DNA of 64,000 bases from Saccharopolyspora phatthalungensis (GCF_014203395.1 NZ_JACHIW010000001.1:5067501-5131500), one strand, 5' to 3'. Shown: positions 1 through 8,733, counted from the first letter of the stretch. The notes: generated by a model from the letters alone, not told the origin. Made by a program: numbers and translations.

Positions 1-3000
1 GCTCGTCGTGCTCATGCCGGGGGTGCGCCTTACACCGGTGCCGCGTTGGGGAAGAAGTTCGGAAAGAGCCGGGCGTGGGGTCATGCCCGGCTTGCGGAGA
101 CCAATGATGAGGGTGGTGCGACCAGGAAGGTCCCGCGGGAACAGGAGGGAGAGCGGTTGCGGGAGACGGCGCGGGTGGAGGCGCGTCGCGCTCGTGCCGG
201 GGGTGCGCCCTACACCGCTGCGGCGTTGGGACTGAAGTTCGGAATGAGCATGGCGTGGGGTAAGGCGCGGCTTGCGGAGATCAGCGGTGAGGGTGGCGCG
301 ACGATTGCGTCATTGCAGGAGGAGGAGCGGGAGGCGGCGCGTGCGGAGGCGCGTGGGGAGGCGCGTCGTGCCCGGGATGCGGGCGAGCCCTACACCGCCG
401 CAGCGCTGGGCAAGAGGTTTGGAAAGGGCCAGGTATGGGGTTGGCGGCGGCTTGCGGAGATCAGTGGTGAGGGTGGTGGGCACCGGTCGGCTGCGCAGGT
501 GCAGGAGGAGGCGCGTGTGGAGGCGCGTCGTGCTCGGGATGCTGGCGAGCCCTACACGGCTGTGACGTTGGGGAAGAAGTTCGGAAAGAGCAGGGGGTGG
601 GGTGGGGAGCGGCTTAAGGAGATCAGGAGTGAGGGTGGCGCGAATCGGCGGGCTGTGCTGGCGCAGGAGCGGGCGCAGGAGCTGGAGGAAGCGCGTGCGG
701 AGGCGCGTCGTGCCCGTGACGCGGGCGAGCCCCACACGGGTGTGACGTTGGGCAAGGAGTTCGGAAAGGGCGCCGTCTGGGGTGCGCAGCGGCTTCGTGA
801 GATAGCGGATGAGGTGGGGGGTGGTTCGGGGCCCGGGGATGGTGTGCCGGCGGAAGGTATCCCTTCAGCGGGTGCGGCAGCGGCCCCTTCGGGGCTTTCC
901 CGGGAGTTGGCGTCCAGGCCGGATTCGCAAGGGACCGGGCTGGGCATTCGTGCTGGTGCGGGGCCGGATGCGCGGGCGGAGGACCCGGTGTCCGAGGTGG
1001 CTGCACCCACTGAGTCGGCGGGTGTTCCGATAACGCGGGATTTTTATCCGGACGTCGATGCTGCGTTTGATTCGATGGATTTTCGGGGATGGCCCTCGAA
1101 TGTCAGGCGAAAGGCTTCGGCCGGTGCGAGCCGTGGCCGTAAGCGACGTCGTGGCGATGCCTCTGATTCGGTCGATGAGGGTGCGGCGCGTCGGCCTGCG
1201 GGGCCGCAGCCGAATTTCCCGATTTCGCCGGAAATTGGGGCAACCAGTGCAGCCGAAGGGGGCTTGGCGGGGGCGTACGAGCAAGCGCGGGTGGAGGCGC
1301 GGCGTGCTCGGGATGCGGGTGAGCCTTACACGGGTGCTGCGTTGGGGGCGAAGTTCGGGAAGAGCGCGGCGTGGGGTAAGGCCCGGCTTGCGGAAATCAA
1401 GGCTGAGGGTGGTGCGACTCGGTCGGCTCTGCGCGGGCAGGAGGTGGAGCGGTTGCGGGAGGCGGCGCGGGTGGAGGCGCGTCGTGCTCGGGATGCGGGT
1501 GAGCCTTACACGGGTGCTGCGTTGGGGGCGAAGTTCGGAAAGAGCACGACGTGGGGTGCGGCCCGGCTTGCGGAGATCAGTGCTGAAGATGGGACCGCGC
1601 GGGTCTTGCGGGAAAAAGATCAGGAGCGGGCGAAGTTGCAGGAGGACGCGCGGGTGGAGGCGCGTCGTGCTCGGGATGTCGGCGACCCTTACACCGCCGC
1701 GGTACTGGGGGAGAGGTTCGGAATGAGCGCGGCGTGGGGGCAGCGGCGGCTTGCGGAGATCAGAGGGGAGGGAGGTGTGACCTCGTCGGCTTTGCGAGTG
1801 CAGGAGGGGGAGCAGTTGCGGGAGGAGGCACGTGCGGAGGCGCGTCGTGCTCGTAACGCCGGCGAGCCCCACAGCGGTGCGGCGTTGGGGGAGAAGTTCG
1901 GAATGAGCGCAAGGTGGGGGGAGCGGCGGCTTGCGGAGATCAATGCCGAGGGTGGCGCGGGACGGCCGGATCCGCGGGCGGAGGCACCGGGTTTCGAGGA
2001 GTCTGCGGACAGCGGTCAAGTCGGCGGTGCGGTGGTCGAGTCGGCGGACGATCTGTCGTCGTTGGATTTTGATGCGGCTCTCGAGTCTTGGTTTGACTCG
2101 CCGGACGGTGCGGGATGGCCGTGGGGTGATGATGTGCTGGGGGCGGGGCCGGAGGACGCGGGGTATTTGGCGGTTGCTGAGAGCAGTGGCCGTAACCGGG
2201 ATCGTCGCGATGATTCGGGTGACGAGACTGCAGAGCGTCGGCCTGAGGAACCCGCCGACGGCGCGGTGGATCCGGTGCCCGAAGCGGTATATGCGCACGA
2301 AATGCCTGATATCACGGGTCTGGATGGTGCGGAGCTGTTGAATGAGGCGGCGCGTACCGAGGCGTGGTGGGGTCGCGATGATGTGCCGACCGAGGGTGTC
2401 CCATCGGCAGATTTGGGCGGTGGGGAGCGGACGGAGTCGGGCCCGGAGGAAGGTTTCCCGATTTTGCCGGAAGTTGTGGGTACCGGTGTCGCGGATGGGG
2501 GCCGGTCGGGAGTGGAGTCCTGGCCGTGGGGGGTTGATGAGGCGCCGGATGTGGCGGCTCTGGATCTGGGGTCGGGCGTTGCGTATGTGAATGTGGCGGA
2601 ATTGGGGTTGTTGGACTTCGGGGCGGACGCGGCTGAATTTGGTGCCGGAGGATTGGGTTCGACCGCTGACGATGCTGCATGGTCGCCGGTGGAGCCTGGT
2701 GACGGGGTGGTGGATTTGGCACCGGGAGCTGTGGACGCGGTTGAGCGGCCTGAAAGTGCCGAGTTGCCGAACGAGGCGACGCGGGCGAAGGCGCGTCGTG
2801 CTCGTAATGCGGGTGAGCCTTACTCCGGCTCTAAGCGGCTTGCGGAAATCAGGGGTGGGAGCGGTGTGACTCGGTCGGCTGTGCGCGGGCAGGAGGGGGA
2901 GCGGTTGCGGGAGGAGGCGCGGGTGGAGGCGCGTCGTGCTCGGGATGCGGGTGAGCCTTACTCTTGCTCGGCGTTGGGGGAGAAGTTCGGAAAGAGTGCG

Positions 3001-3237
3001 ATGTGGGGGCAGCGGCGGCTTGCGGAAATCAGGGGTGGGAGCGGTGTGGCTCGGTCGGCCAGGGAGCAGTTGTCTGCGCAGAGGGAGCGGTTGCGGGAGG
3101 AGGCGCGGGTGGAGGCGCGTCGTGCTCGTGACGCGGGCGAGCCCCACACCAGTGAGACGTTGGGGAAAAGATTTGGAAAGAGTGTGACATGGGGGTGGCA
3201 GCGCCTTGTGGAACTCAGGAATGAGGGTGGTGCAGCA
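1..3237 (+). repeat. Tandem ~180-bp coding repeat, 12 copies in three blocks
   Basis: Repeat units, counted from the codon before ARRAR, begin near bases 1, 178, 358, 520 and 700 (block A); 1294, 1474, 1657 and 1837 (block B); and 2788, 2926 and 3112 (block C). The usual period is 180 bp, or 60 codons. The unit at 2788 is shortened to about 138 bp by an in-frame loss of the central helix. The linkers between blocks also repeat each other weakly: a FPISPE-like motif near 1220 recurs as FPILPE near 2456. The nucleotide similarity suggests expansion by unequal recombination. Confidence 0.85.
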
Positions 3238-3648
3238 CCATCGGTTTCGCGGCGTCGGAAGCGGGGGCGGGATCGGATTGCTGAGATCAATGAGGTGGGT
3301 GGTCCTGCCGGTGAGGCATCGGGTTCCGCGGGTGGTGTGTTGGCGGGGGGTTTCTCGGATGGGGTTGGTGGTGAGTGGCCGCAGTTGGAGGTTGAGTCGG
3401 TCGGTGTGGCGGGGTGGACGGAGTCGGTTCCGCGGACGGAGATTGAGTGGGCTCGGTCGGTGGGCGGGCCGCGTGATGTGGCGGTGCGGATTGTGCAAGG
3501 TACGCATGATGTGGTGGCGTTGGCGCGGGAGGACGCGGATGTGTCGTTGGATGATGTGGTGGCTTTGGTGGCGGCGAAGGTTGGTGAGGTGGGTCGTGAT
3601 GAGGCAGTGCTGTTTTCCCGGGAGTTGGCGGCCAGGCTGGAGACGTGA
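1..3648 (+). CDS. Repetitive multi-HTH-module protein, 5' end outside window
   Basis: The frame is open from base 1 to a TGA at 3646, so the start lies upstream and at least 1215 residues are visible. The protein is built from twelve copies of a ~60-residue unit of the form EARRARDAGEPYT-GAALG-KFGKS-WG-RLAEI-EGGA, spaced about 180 bp apart. The core ALGxKFGKSxxWGxxRLxEI looks like a helix-turn-helix: a first helix, a GKS/GMS turn and a recognition-type helix with Trp and Arg. Copies fall in blocks of five, four and three, separated by acidic Gly/Pro-rich linkers, one with a basic RGRKRRR patch. Copy 10 lacks the central helix. The C-terminal ~60 residues form a non-repeated, probably helical tail. 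No enzyme motif, signal peptide or membrane segment is visible. A multivalent DNA-binding or scaffold role is inference; I do not recognise a named family. Confidence 0.75.
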   Translation, partial: ARRAHAGGAPYTGAALGKKFGKSRAWGHARLAETNDEGGATRKVPREQEGERLRETARVEARRARAGGAPYTAAALGLKFGMSMAWGKARLAEISGEGGATIASLQEEEREAARAEARGEARRARDAGEPYTAAALGKRFGKGQVWGWRRLAEISGEGGGHRSAAQVQEEARVEARRARDAGEPYTAVTLGKKFGKSRGWGGERLKEIRSEGGANRRAVLAQERAQELEEARAEARRARDAGEPHTGVTLGKEFGKGAVWGAQRLREIADEVGGGSGPGDGVPAEGIPSAGAAAAPSGLSRELASRPDSQGTGLGIRAGAGPDARAEDPVSEVAAPTESAGVPITRDFYPDVDAAFDSMDFRGWPSNVRRKASAGASRGRKRRRGDASDSVDEGAARRPAGPQPNFPISPEIGATSAAEGGLAGAYEQARVEARRARDAGEPYTGAALGAKFGKSAAWGKARLAEIKAEGGATRSALRGQEVERLREAARVEARRARDAGEPYTGAALGAKFGKSTTWGAARLAEISAEDGTARVLREKDQERAKLQEDARVEARRARDVGDPYTAAVLGERFGMSAAWGQRRLAEIRGEGGVTSSALRVQEGEQLREEARAEARRARNAGEPHSGAALGEKFGMSARWGERRLAEINAEGGAGRPDPRAEAPGFEESADSGQVGGAVVESADDLSSLDFDAALESWFDSPDGAGWPWGDDVLGAGPEDAGYLAVAESSGRNRDRRDDSGDETAERRPEEPADGAVDPVPEAVYAHEMPDITGLDGAELLNEAARTEAWWGRDDVPTEGVPSADLGGGERTESGPEEGFPILPEVVGTGVADGGRSGVESWPWGVDEAPDVAALDLGSGVAYVNVAELGLLDFGADAAEFGAGGLGSTADDAAWSPVEPGDGVVDLAPGAVDAVERPESAELPNEATRAKARRARNAGEPYSGSKRLAEIRGGSGVTRSAVRGQEGERLREEARVEARRARDAGEPYSCSALGEKFGKSAMWGQRRLAEIRGGSGVARSAREQLSAQRERLREEARVEARRARDAGEPHTSETLGKRFGKSVTWGWQRLVELRNEGGAAPSVSRRRKRGRDRIAEINEVGGPAGEASGSAGGVLAGGFSDGVGGEWPQLEVESVGVAGWTESVPRTEIEWARSVGGPRDVAVRIVQGTHDVVALAREDADVSLDDVVALVAAKVGEVGRDEAVLFSRELAARLET

Positions 3649-3789
3649 GGGACGGGGCTGGGCGTTCGTGCCGGAGCGGGTCCGGACCCGCGGGAAGACG
3701 TCCCGGTGTCTGCGGAACCTGCGGCCGTTGAGCCGGCGGGTGTTCCGATGACGAGGGGTTTGCTTCGGCCGTTGAGTCAGCGTTGGTAG
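3649..3789 (+). pseudogene. In-frame tail after the stop of the repeat gene
   Basis: Reading on past the TGA at 3646-3648 in the same frame gives GTGLGVRAGAGPDPRE followed by a PAGVPMTRG segment, to a TAG at 3787. This matches the first internal linker of the same protein (near 940-1045), which reads GTGLGIRAGAGPDAR and SAGVPITRD after the same SRELA sequence. The two segments are paralogous and the second is cut off by a stop codon. The gene probably once continued, or was formed by fusion of two tandem copies, and the tail is now untranslated unless the stop is read through. Confidence 0.6.
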
Positions 3790-3895
3790 CCGGACGTTCT
3801 GGGGCGCGCAGCCGGTCGAGGACGACGAGTTGGATGCGATCATCGTGGCCGGTGTCCGGGTTTTCCGGTGCGCGCTTACCGTCCTCAGTAGACGG

Positions 3896-4138
3896 TCATG
3901 GGGTCAGTGGGCTGGCCAGTACTTCCAGTGCGGTCTTGTGGTCTCCTCTCCAGGAGAACCGGTCGTCGGCGGGTGTCCGCTTCCAGAGCAGCAGTAGGAG
4001 CTCCTGTGCGGTGGCGCTGACCGTGGCGATCGGGTCGCCGGGGCCCAGCAGCCATGACGCCCCGGTGTCGGTCGCGGCGAGGTGGATCCCCGGACCGTTC
4101 GTCCCGGGTCTGGGAGGGTATGTGAAGGCCTCGGCGCT
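3896..4138 (-). pseudogene. C-terminal remnant of mycothiol-dependent maleylpyruvate isomerase-like protein
   Basis: On the minus strand an 81-codon frame ends at a TGA (3896-3898). It reads like the C-terminal domain of the MDMPI / TIGR03083 family: IHLAATDTGASWLLGPG, then TAQELLLLLWKRTPADD and a closing LEVLASPLTP. An in-frame stop precedes it (4139-4141) and no N-terminal DinB-like domain is found upstream, so only the last third of the gene survives. Intact family members are mycothiol-dependent actinobacterial enzymes of about 200-270 residues. The stub lies between the repeat gene and the MarR locus and suggests an old deletion here. Confidence 0.6.
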
Positions 4139-4213
4139 TCAAAGACATGAGCGCCCCTATCGCAATCCGACGCCAACCACATCCAAAACGGCGGCCGTAG
4201 CAGCCCAACGCGC

Positions 4214-4654
4214 TCACGGGTTGGGAAGGGCGGAAGCGTTCTCTCGTAGTTGGGCGAGCGTTCGCTTGAACTCGGATACTTCCGTGTTGGCGAGGTCGCC
4301 GTGCAGCTGTTTGTCGAACGCGGTGGCCGCCTTGCGCAGCCGGTGGAACATGGCTTCGCCCTCGTCGGTCAGCTCCACCAGGTGGACCCGGCGGTTCGAC
4401 GGGTCGCGGCGCCTGCTGAGCAGGCCGTCGGATTCCATCGCGTTGAGGTGGTGCGTCAGGGTCGCGCCCTGGATTCCCACGGCTTCGGCGAGTTCGCGCT
4501 GGTTGCTCACGGCGCGGGTCTTCAGTGAGAGCAGCACCAGCCAGACGGGCGTCGAGCCGCCTGCGGCGGCGAGCGCGTCGTCGAAGGCGCGGCTGATGGC
4601 CTTGGCGGTCTGCGTGAGGTACAGCCCCAGCGGCTGGCGAACGGGTCCTGGCAC
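4214..4654 (-). CDS. MarR-family regulator
   Basis: A 146-residue protein with a GTG start. It has the MarR winged-helix layout: N-terminal helices, a helix-turn-helix around residues 55-80 (SNQRELAEAVGIQGATLTHH), a wing with the RRRDPSNRR basic motif, and a C-terminal dimerisation helix. It is divergent from the MFS exporter at 4756, and a near-perfect inverted repeat lies between them. This is the usual arrangement of a ligand-released repressor controlling an efflux pump and itself. The ligand cannot be told from sequence. Confidence 0.9.
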   Translation of the reverse strand: MPGPVRQPLGLYLTQTAKAISRAFDDALAAAGGSTPVWLVLLSLKTRAVSNQRELAEAVGIQGATLTHHLNAMESDGLLSRRRDPSNRRVHLVELTDEGEAMFHRLRKAATAFDKQLHGDLANTEVSEFKRTLAQLRENASALPNP

Positions 4655-4671
4655 ATGCGCAGTCTAGCAAA

Positions 4672-4708
4672 AACGAATCGACAACTAAGTATTTGACGTC
4701 GAATCGTT
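4672..4708. promoter_or_regulatory. Probable MarR operator in divergent promoter
   Basis: AACGAATCGAC (4672-4682) and GTCGAATCGTT (4698-4708) form an inverted repeat matching at 10 of 11 positions, with a 15-bp spacer. It lies between the marR start (4654) and the MFS start (4756), so one bound MarR dimer could cover both promoters. Confidence 0.6.
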
Positions 4709-4755
4709 AGATGCCTATCGTTAGCCGCAGTCGCCGCACAGGACTGGGGCATCTC

Positions 4756-6180
4756 ATGACCGAGAAGGAATCGCCTGCACGTTCCGCCGAGCCGATCGCG
4801 GCCACGGGAGCCGCGGACAGCCGCCGCTGGATCGCGCTCGCCTTCATCGCCGTGGCGCAGCTGATGATCGCGCTCGACGCCACCGTCACCAACATCGCAT
4901 TGCCATCCGCGCAGGCGGACCTCGGTTTCTCCGACGAGCACCGGCAGTGGGTGATCATCGCTTACACGCTGGCGTTCGGAGGCCTGCTGCTGCTGGGTGG
5001 CCGCCTCGCCGATCACCTCGGACGGGCTCGTGCGCTGCCCGTCGGCCTGCTCGGCTTCGCCGCGGCCTCGATGCTGGGCGGCTTCGCGACGAACTTCGGA
5101 GTGCTGGTTGCGGCCCGCGGGCTGCAAGGCGCATTCGCCGCGCTCCTGGCTCCGACGGTGCTGTCGCTGATCGCGACCACCTTCACGGAGCCGAAGGAGC
5201 GGTCCAAGGCGTTCGCGATCTTCGGTGCGATCGCGGGCAGTGGTGGGGCCCTGGGACTGGTGCTGGGAGGCGTTCTGGCCGAAGACCTCACGTGGCGGGC
5301 GTGCATGTACGTCAACGCGCCGATCGCCGTGGTCGCCGCCGTCGGCGTCCGGTACGTGCTCGGCGGTTCGGGGCCGACTCGCCGGACGCGGCTGGACCTC
5401 CCGGGCGGGCTGCTCGCGATCGGCGGCATGACCTCGATTGTCTTCGGATGCACGCAGAACACTGTGCTGCTCGGTGTCGGGCTTGTGCTCCTCGCCGCGT
5501 TCGCGGTTTGGGAGGCGCGCGTGCCGGAGCCGTTGCTACCGCTGCGAATCCTCCGCAGCCGCAACCGTGTCGGCGCTTATCTGGCCGTCGCCTTCAGCGT
5601 AGCCGGAATGCTCGGCATGTTCTTGTTCCTGACGTACTACCTGCAGACGGTGCTCGGCTACCTGCCGGTCCAGGCCGGCCTCGCGTTCCTGCCGCTGTCG
5701 GCCGCGGTGCTCGCAAGTTCGCAACTCGCCGCCCGGCTGCAAGCCCACCTGCCCCCTCGGGCTCTGATCGCCTCCGGCTTGCTGGTTGCCGCCGCGGCGC
5801 TCGGACTGCTGACCGGTCTGAGCTCGACCGGTGCCTACGCCACTGACGTGCTGCCCGCCGAAATCCTGCTGGGTCTCGGGATGGGGTGCGTGTTCCCGTC
5901 CGCGATGAGCGTGGCGACCCAACAGGTCAATCCGCGTGACGCGGGGGTCGCTGCCGCCGTCGTCAACACGGCGCAGCAGGTCGGCGGGTCGATCGGGGTG
6001 GCCGTCCTGAACGCCATCGCTACCGGGGTCGCGGCCGTGGCGCATGCCGACGCGCTCGTTGCCGGCTACACCGCTGCCGCCTTCTGGGCGGCGCTGGCCT
6101 TCGCCACCGGCGCGCTGGTCACCGCCGTCCTCATCAACGCCAAAGCACCCAAGCGGCAGCAAGGGAGATTGTCGAAATGA
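4756..6180 (+). CDS. DHA2-family (14-TM) MFS drug/H+ antiporter
   Basis: A 474-residue integral membrane exporter of the drug:H+ antiporter-2 family. The first membrane helix carries LDATVTNIALPSAQADLGF, the family's D1-type motif. The loop 2-3 motif A appears as GGRLADHLGRAR, and the antiporter motif C region reads ALGLVLGGVLAE. Fourteen hydrophobic segments can be traced, ending in a basic tail. I start at ATG 4756 (MTEKE) because the upstream in-frame ATG (4711) would run into the operator-proximal promoter region. It is controlled by the divergent MarR and overlaps the next gene by 4 bases. The substrate is unknown. Confidence 0.88.
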   Translation: MTEKESPARSAEPIAATGAADSRRWIALAFIAVAQLMIALDATVTNIALPSAQADLGFSDEHRQWVIIAYTLAFGGLLLLGGRLADHLGRARALPVGLLGFAAASMLGGFATNFGVLVAARGLQGAFAALLAPTVLSLIATTFTEPKERSKAFAIFGAIAGSGGALGLVLGGVLAEDLTWRACMYVNAPIAVVAAVGVRYVLGGSGPTRRTRLDLPGGLLAIGGMTSIVFGCTQNTVLLGVGLVLLAAFAVWEARVPEPLLPLRILRSRNRVGAYLAVAFSVAGMLGMFLFLTYYLQTVLGYLPVQAGLAFLPLSAAVLASSQLAARLQAHLPPRALIASGLLVAAAALGLLTGLSSTGAYATDVLPAEILLGLGMGCVFPSAMSVATQQVNPRDAGVAAAVVNTAQQVGGSIGVAVLNAIATGVAAVAHADALVAGYTAAAFWAALAFATGALVTAVLINAKAPKRQQGRLSK

Positions 6181-7061
6181 TCTTGGTAACCGGCGCGAAC
6201 GGCAATGTCGGTGCGGAGGTGGTCGCCATGCTGGCGGCTTCCGGGCACCCGGTACGCGCGATGACCCGCCGACCTCGTGAAGCGCGCATGCCAGACGGCG
6301 TCGAGGTGGTTTACGGCGATGCCGCCGACCCCGCCAGCCTCGACGACGCGTTCCACGGCGCAGACCGCGCTTTCCTCATGACCGCGCAGCAAACCGGCTC
6401 TGCGCCGCGCCCGACGCACGACATCAACCTCGCCGAGGCCGCACGCCGCGCCGGTGCCGCGAAGGTCGTGAAGCTTTCGGTCTACGGCGCCGGTGGCGGT
6501 GGCGGCGACAACGCGATCTACCGCTGGCACTCCGAGGCCGAAGATGCCGTGATCGGCACCGGGATCGACTACACGATCCTGCGGCCGGGGCGGTTCATGT
6601 CCAACGCGCTGCACTGGGCGCCCATGATCCGGCGCGGTGACGAGGTGCGCATCCCGTTCGCGACCAGGCCGGCGGCGTCGATCGACCCCGCCGACATCGC
6701 CGCGATCGCCGTCACCGCGCTCACCACCGATGAGCACCGCAACGCCGCCTACCAGCTCTCCGGGCCACAGGTGCTGACGCCGGTCGAGGAACTCGAAATC
6801 CTAGGGGAAATGCTCGGGCGGCGGTTCCGGCCGATCGAGCTCTCCACGGAGGAGGCGAAGGCCGGACTGCTCGCCTCCGCAATGCCGTCGGCGGTTGTCG
6901 ACGAGGTCATCGAGCAAACCCTCAAGACCGACATAGGTGCCCATGTTCTGCCGGACATGCCAAGGCTTCTCGGTCGGCAGCCGAACACCTTCGCGCAATG
7001 GGTCCGCACCCACACCAGTGCTTTCGCCTCAATGCCTGTTTCTGAACCTGGTCATCCATGA
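6177..7061 (+). CDS. NmrA-like NAD(P)-binding oxidoreductase
   Basis: 294 residues, ATG overlapping the MFS stop. An N-terminal Rossmann motif GANGNVGAEV is followed by an RR pair (MTRRP) of the kind that binds NADP phosphate. The rest follows the atypical-SDR NmrA/NAD(P)H-binding family, with a typical ILRPGRFMSNAL segment mid-protein and an AHVLPDMPRLLGR tail. Members act as quinone or azo reductases or as redox sensors. Translational coupling to the exporter suggests modification or sensing of the exported compound. Confidence 0.85.
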   Translation: MILVTGANGNVGAEVVAMLAASGHPVRAMTRRPREARMPDGVEVVYGDAADPASLDDAFHGADRAFLMTAQQTGSAPRPTHDINLAEAARRAGAAKVVKLSVYGAGGGGGDNAIYRWHSEAEDAVIGTGIDYTILRPGRFMSNALHWAPMIRRGDEVRIPFATRPAASIDPADIAAIAVTALTTDEHRNAAYQLSGPQVLTPVEELEILGEMLGRRFRPIELSTEEAKAGLLASAMPSAVVDEVIEQTLKTDIGAHVLPDMPRLLGRQPNTFAQWVRTHTSAFASMPVSEPGHP

Positions 7062-7167
7062 GTCGGGGATCCCAGAGTCCAGACGGCGACCGTAACTCCC
7101 GCAGGGGGCCGCTACTTGCACGGCCACGCAAAACGAGTTCAGAGAATAAGAACCACGAGGAGGAGAA

Positions 7168-7593
7168 ATGTCCACTGAGGATCAGGTGCGTCAGCTCGAA
7201 CAGCGTTGGGTGGAGGCCGAGGAGCGCGGTGACGCCGACGCCCTGGCCGCGCTGGCCACCGAAGATTTCGTGCTGGTCGGGCCGCTGGGATTCGTGCTGA
7301 ACAGGCCGCAGTGGGTGGAGCGCTACCGCACGGGAGATCTCGTCACGGAGTCGCTCGACTGGCACGACGCCGAGGTGCGCGACTACGGCGACTGCGCGGT
7401 CGTCGTCGGCGTGCACGCGCAGAAGGCGTCGTACCAGGGGAATCGCGTCGACGGCGAGTTCCGCTCCACCCACGTCGCGATCCGCCGCGACGGCCGGTGG
7501 CTGCTGGCCGGAATCCAGCTGAGTCCGATCGGAGCGCCGCCGGCGTTCGCCCGGAATCCAGCGGCACCACAGGAAAACCCGGAAGGATGGTAA
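7168..7593 (+). CDS. SnoaL/DUF4440-like (NTF2-fold) protein
   Basis: 141 residues, preceded by a good ribosome site (GAGGAG just before ATG 7168). The pattern QRWVEAEERGDADALAALATEDFVLVGPLG at the start and the RRDGRWLLAGIQLSPI strand near the end fit the NTF2-like SnoaL/DUF4440 fold, a small cone-shaped domain with a ligand pocket. The catalytic role, if any, cannot be assigned. It follows the reductase by 106 bases and probably belongs to the same MarR-controlled unit. Confidence 0.75.
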   Translation: MSTEDQVRQLEQRWVEAEERGDADALAALATEDFVLVGPLGFVLNRPQWVERYRTGDLVTESLDWHDAEVRDYGDCAVVVGVHAQKASYQGNRVDGEFRSTHVAIRRDGRWLLAGIQLSPIGAPPAFARNPAAPQENPEGW

Positions 7594-7595
7594 CG

Positions 7596-7739
7596 ATGAG
7601 CGTCGAACTCAACCACACCATCATCGGGGCCCGCGACAAGCACAAGTCCGCCCGATTTCTGTGCGGGGTTTCTCGCCGTTACGCTTCGGATCTGGAGCGC
7701 GACCCGGTCGACAGCCTGGGGCCCGGCCGAGTTGGCTGA
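7596..7739 (+). pseudogene. Truncated glyoxalase/VOC-family protein
   Basis: Starting at ATG 7596, two bases after the previous stop, the first 22 residues (MSVELNHTIIGARDKHKSAR and on) match the N-terminus of small VOC/glyoxalase proteins. The sequence then diverges into unrelated Arg-rich residues and stops after 47 codons, whereas intact family members have about 120-130. It is a stub whose remaining coding sequence has been lost by deletion. Confidence 0.6.
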
Positions 7740-7793
7740 GAACCAGGAACAACCGGTGCACGGGAACAGCCACGACGCCGAGAATTTCCTCGG

Positions 7794-8711
7794 TCAGTGT
7801 TGTGGCATCTGATCAGTAGGCTTGTCGACCTCGGCGACGATGACGTCGGACTTCGTCCGCGAGGTGAGCCCGATGAGCAGGCCGACCAGGACCACTATGG
7901 CGCCAGCCACGTGCCCCCAGGTGGGGGTGCCGGTGCCGAGCAGGGCGGTCACTGCGACGGCGCTGATCGGCACGACACTGGGGAACAGGCCTGCCCGCTC
8001 CGCTCCGATGGTGCCGACGGCGGTGAACCACAGTACGTAGGCGCAGGCGGTGACGACCGCCCCGAGCCATGCCAGGGCAAGCAACTGCTCGGTGTCCGGC
8101 AGCCGGAACTCGCCGGTAATCAGCATGCCGAGCAGACACAGCGGCACGGCCAGGACGCAGGCGTAGGTAGACACCCGCAACGCGCCTAGATCGCTCAGGA
8201 TCGGGGCAGCCACCAGCGCGAACACGACCTCACCGGCCATGGCGCCGATGGATAGCAGGATGCCTGTGGCGCTTCCCGTTGATCCCAGGCCCTGCGCGGA
8301 CGCCGCTCCGGCGGCGACCACGATGCCAGCCAGGATCATCCGGTAGCTGGGTGGCCTGCGCGCCATCAGTGGCGTGATCAGCGCGATCACGATCGGGGCG
8401 CAGCCGACGATCACCCCCACCAGTGCCGGATCGGTGTCTTGTTCGGCCGCGGCGATGGCCACGTTGAAGCCGACCATACCGATCGCGGCGAGCAGCCCGA
8501 TCCGCACCCACTGCCGGGGTGTCACGGTGCTGGCCGTCGACGCGGAACGCTGGGTGCGCACCCGCAGCACGACCAGCAGCAGGGCGGCCGCCAAAGTGAA
8601 CCGGAACGCCTGGCCGGCATACACCGGGAAGTCGCGGAGCATTCCCATGACCGCGACCGAGCTGCCCACCATGATCATCGCCAGGAAGGCGCAGACACTG
8701 CCCTTAACCAT
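7794..8711 (-). CDS. EamA/DMT-family transporter
   Basis: 305 residues with ten predicted membrane segments in two EamA repeats (about residues 5-135 and 150-285), as in the drug/metabolite transporter superfamily. I chose ATG 8711 (MVKGSV): it puts the first helix at the N-terminus and leaves only 22 bases to the divergent MocR start at 8734, so the two genes must share overlapping promoters. MocR-type regulators often control an adjacent exporter. It is likely a metabolite exporter for the neighbouring biosynthetic operon (inference). Confidence 0.85.
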   Translation of the reverse strand: MVKGSVCAFLAMIMVGSSVAVMGMLRDFPVYAGQAFRFTLAAALLLVVLRVRTQRSASTASTVTPRQWVRIGLLAAIGMVGFNVAIAAAEQDTDPALVGVIVGCAPIVIALITPLMARRPPSYRMILAGIVVAAGAASAQGLGSTGSATGILLSIGAMAGEVVFALVAAPILSDLGALRVSTYACVLAVPLCLLGMLITGEFRLPDTEQLLALAWLGAVVTACAYVLWFTAVGTIGAERAGLFPSVVPISAVAVTALLGTGTPTWGHVAGAIVVLVGLLIGLTSRTKSDVIVAEVDKPTDQMPQH

Positions 8712-8733
8712 GCTGGCAACGTATGGTGCGTAA

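Noticed and set aside
1..3237. Reading the 180-bp repeats as a CRISPR or satellite array
   Set aside because: The units are in frame, code for a conserved module and vary mostly in a way that keeps the protein pattern; there are no short spacers.
865..3843. A 992-codon frame on the minus strand opposite the repeat gene
   Set aside because: It is an Arg/Pro-rich mirror of the repeated GC-rich coding sequence, with no family resemblance and no ribosome site; the plus-strand frame has the conserved modules.
3885..4670. A 261-codon minus-strand frame across the MarR gene
   Set aside because: It overlaps the well-supported MarR gene in another frame; only the separate 3896-4138 frame shows homology (MDMPI remnant).
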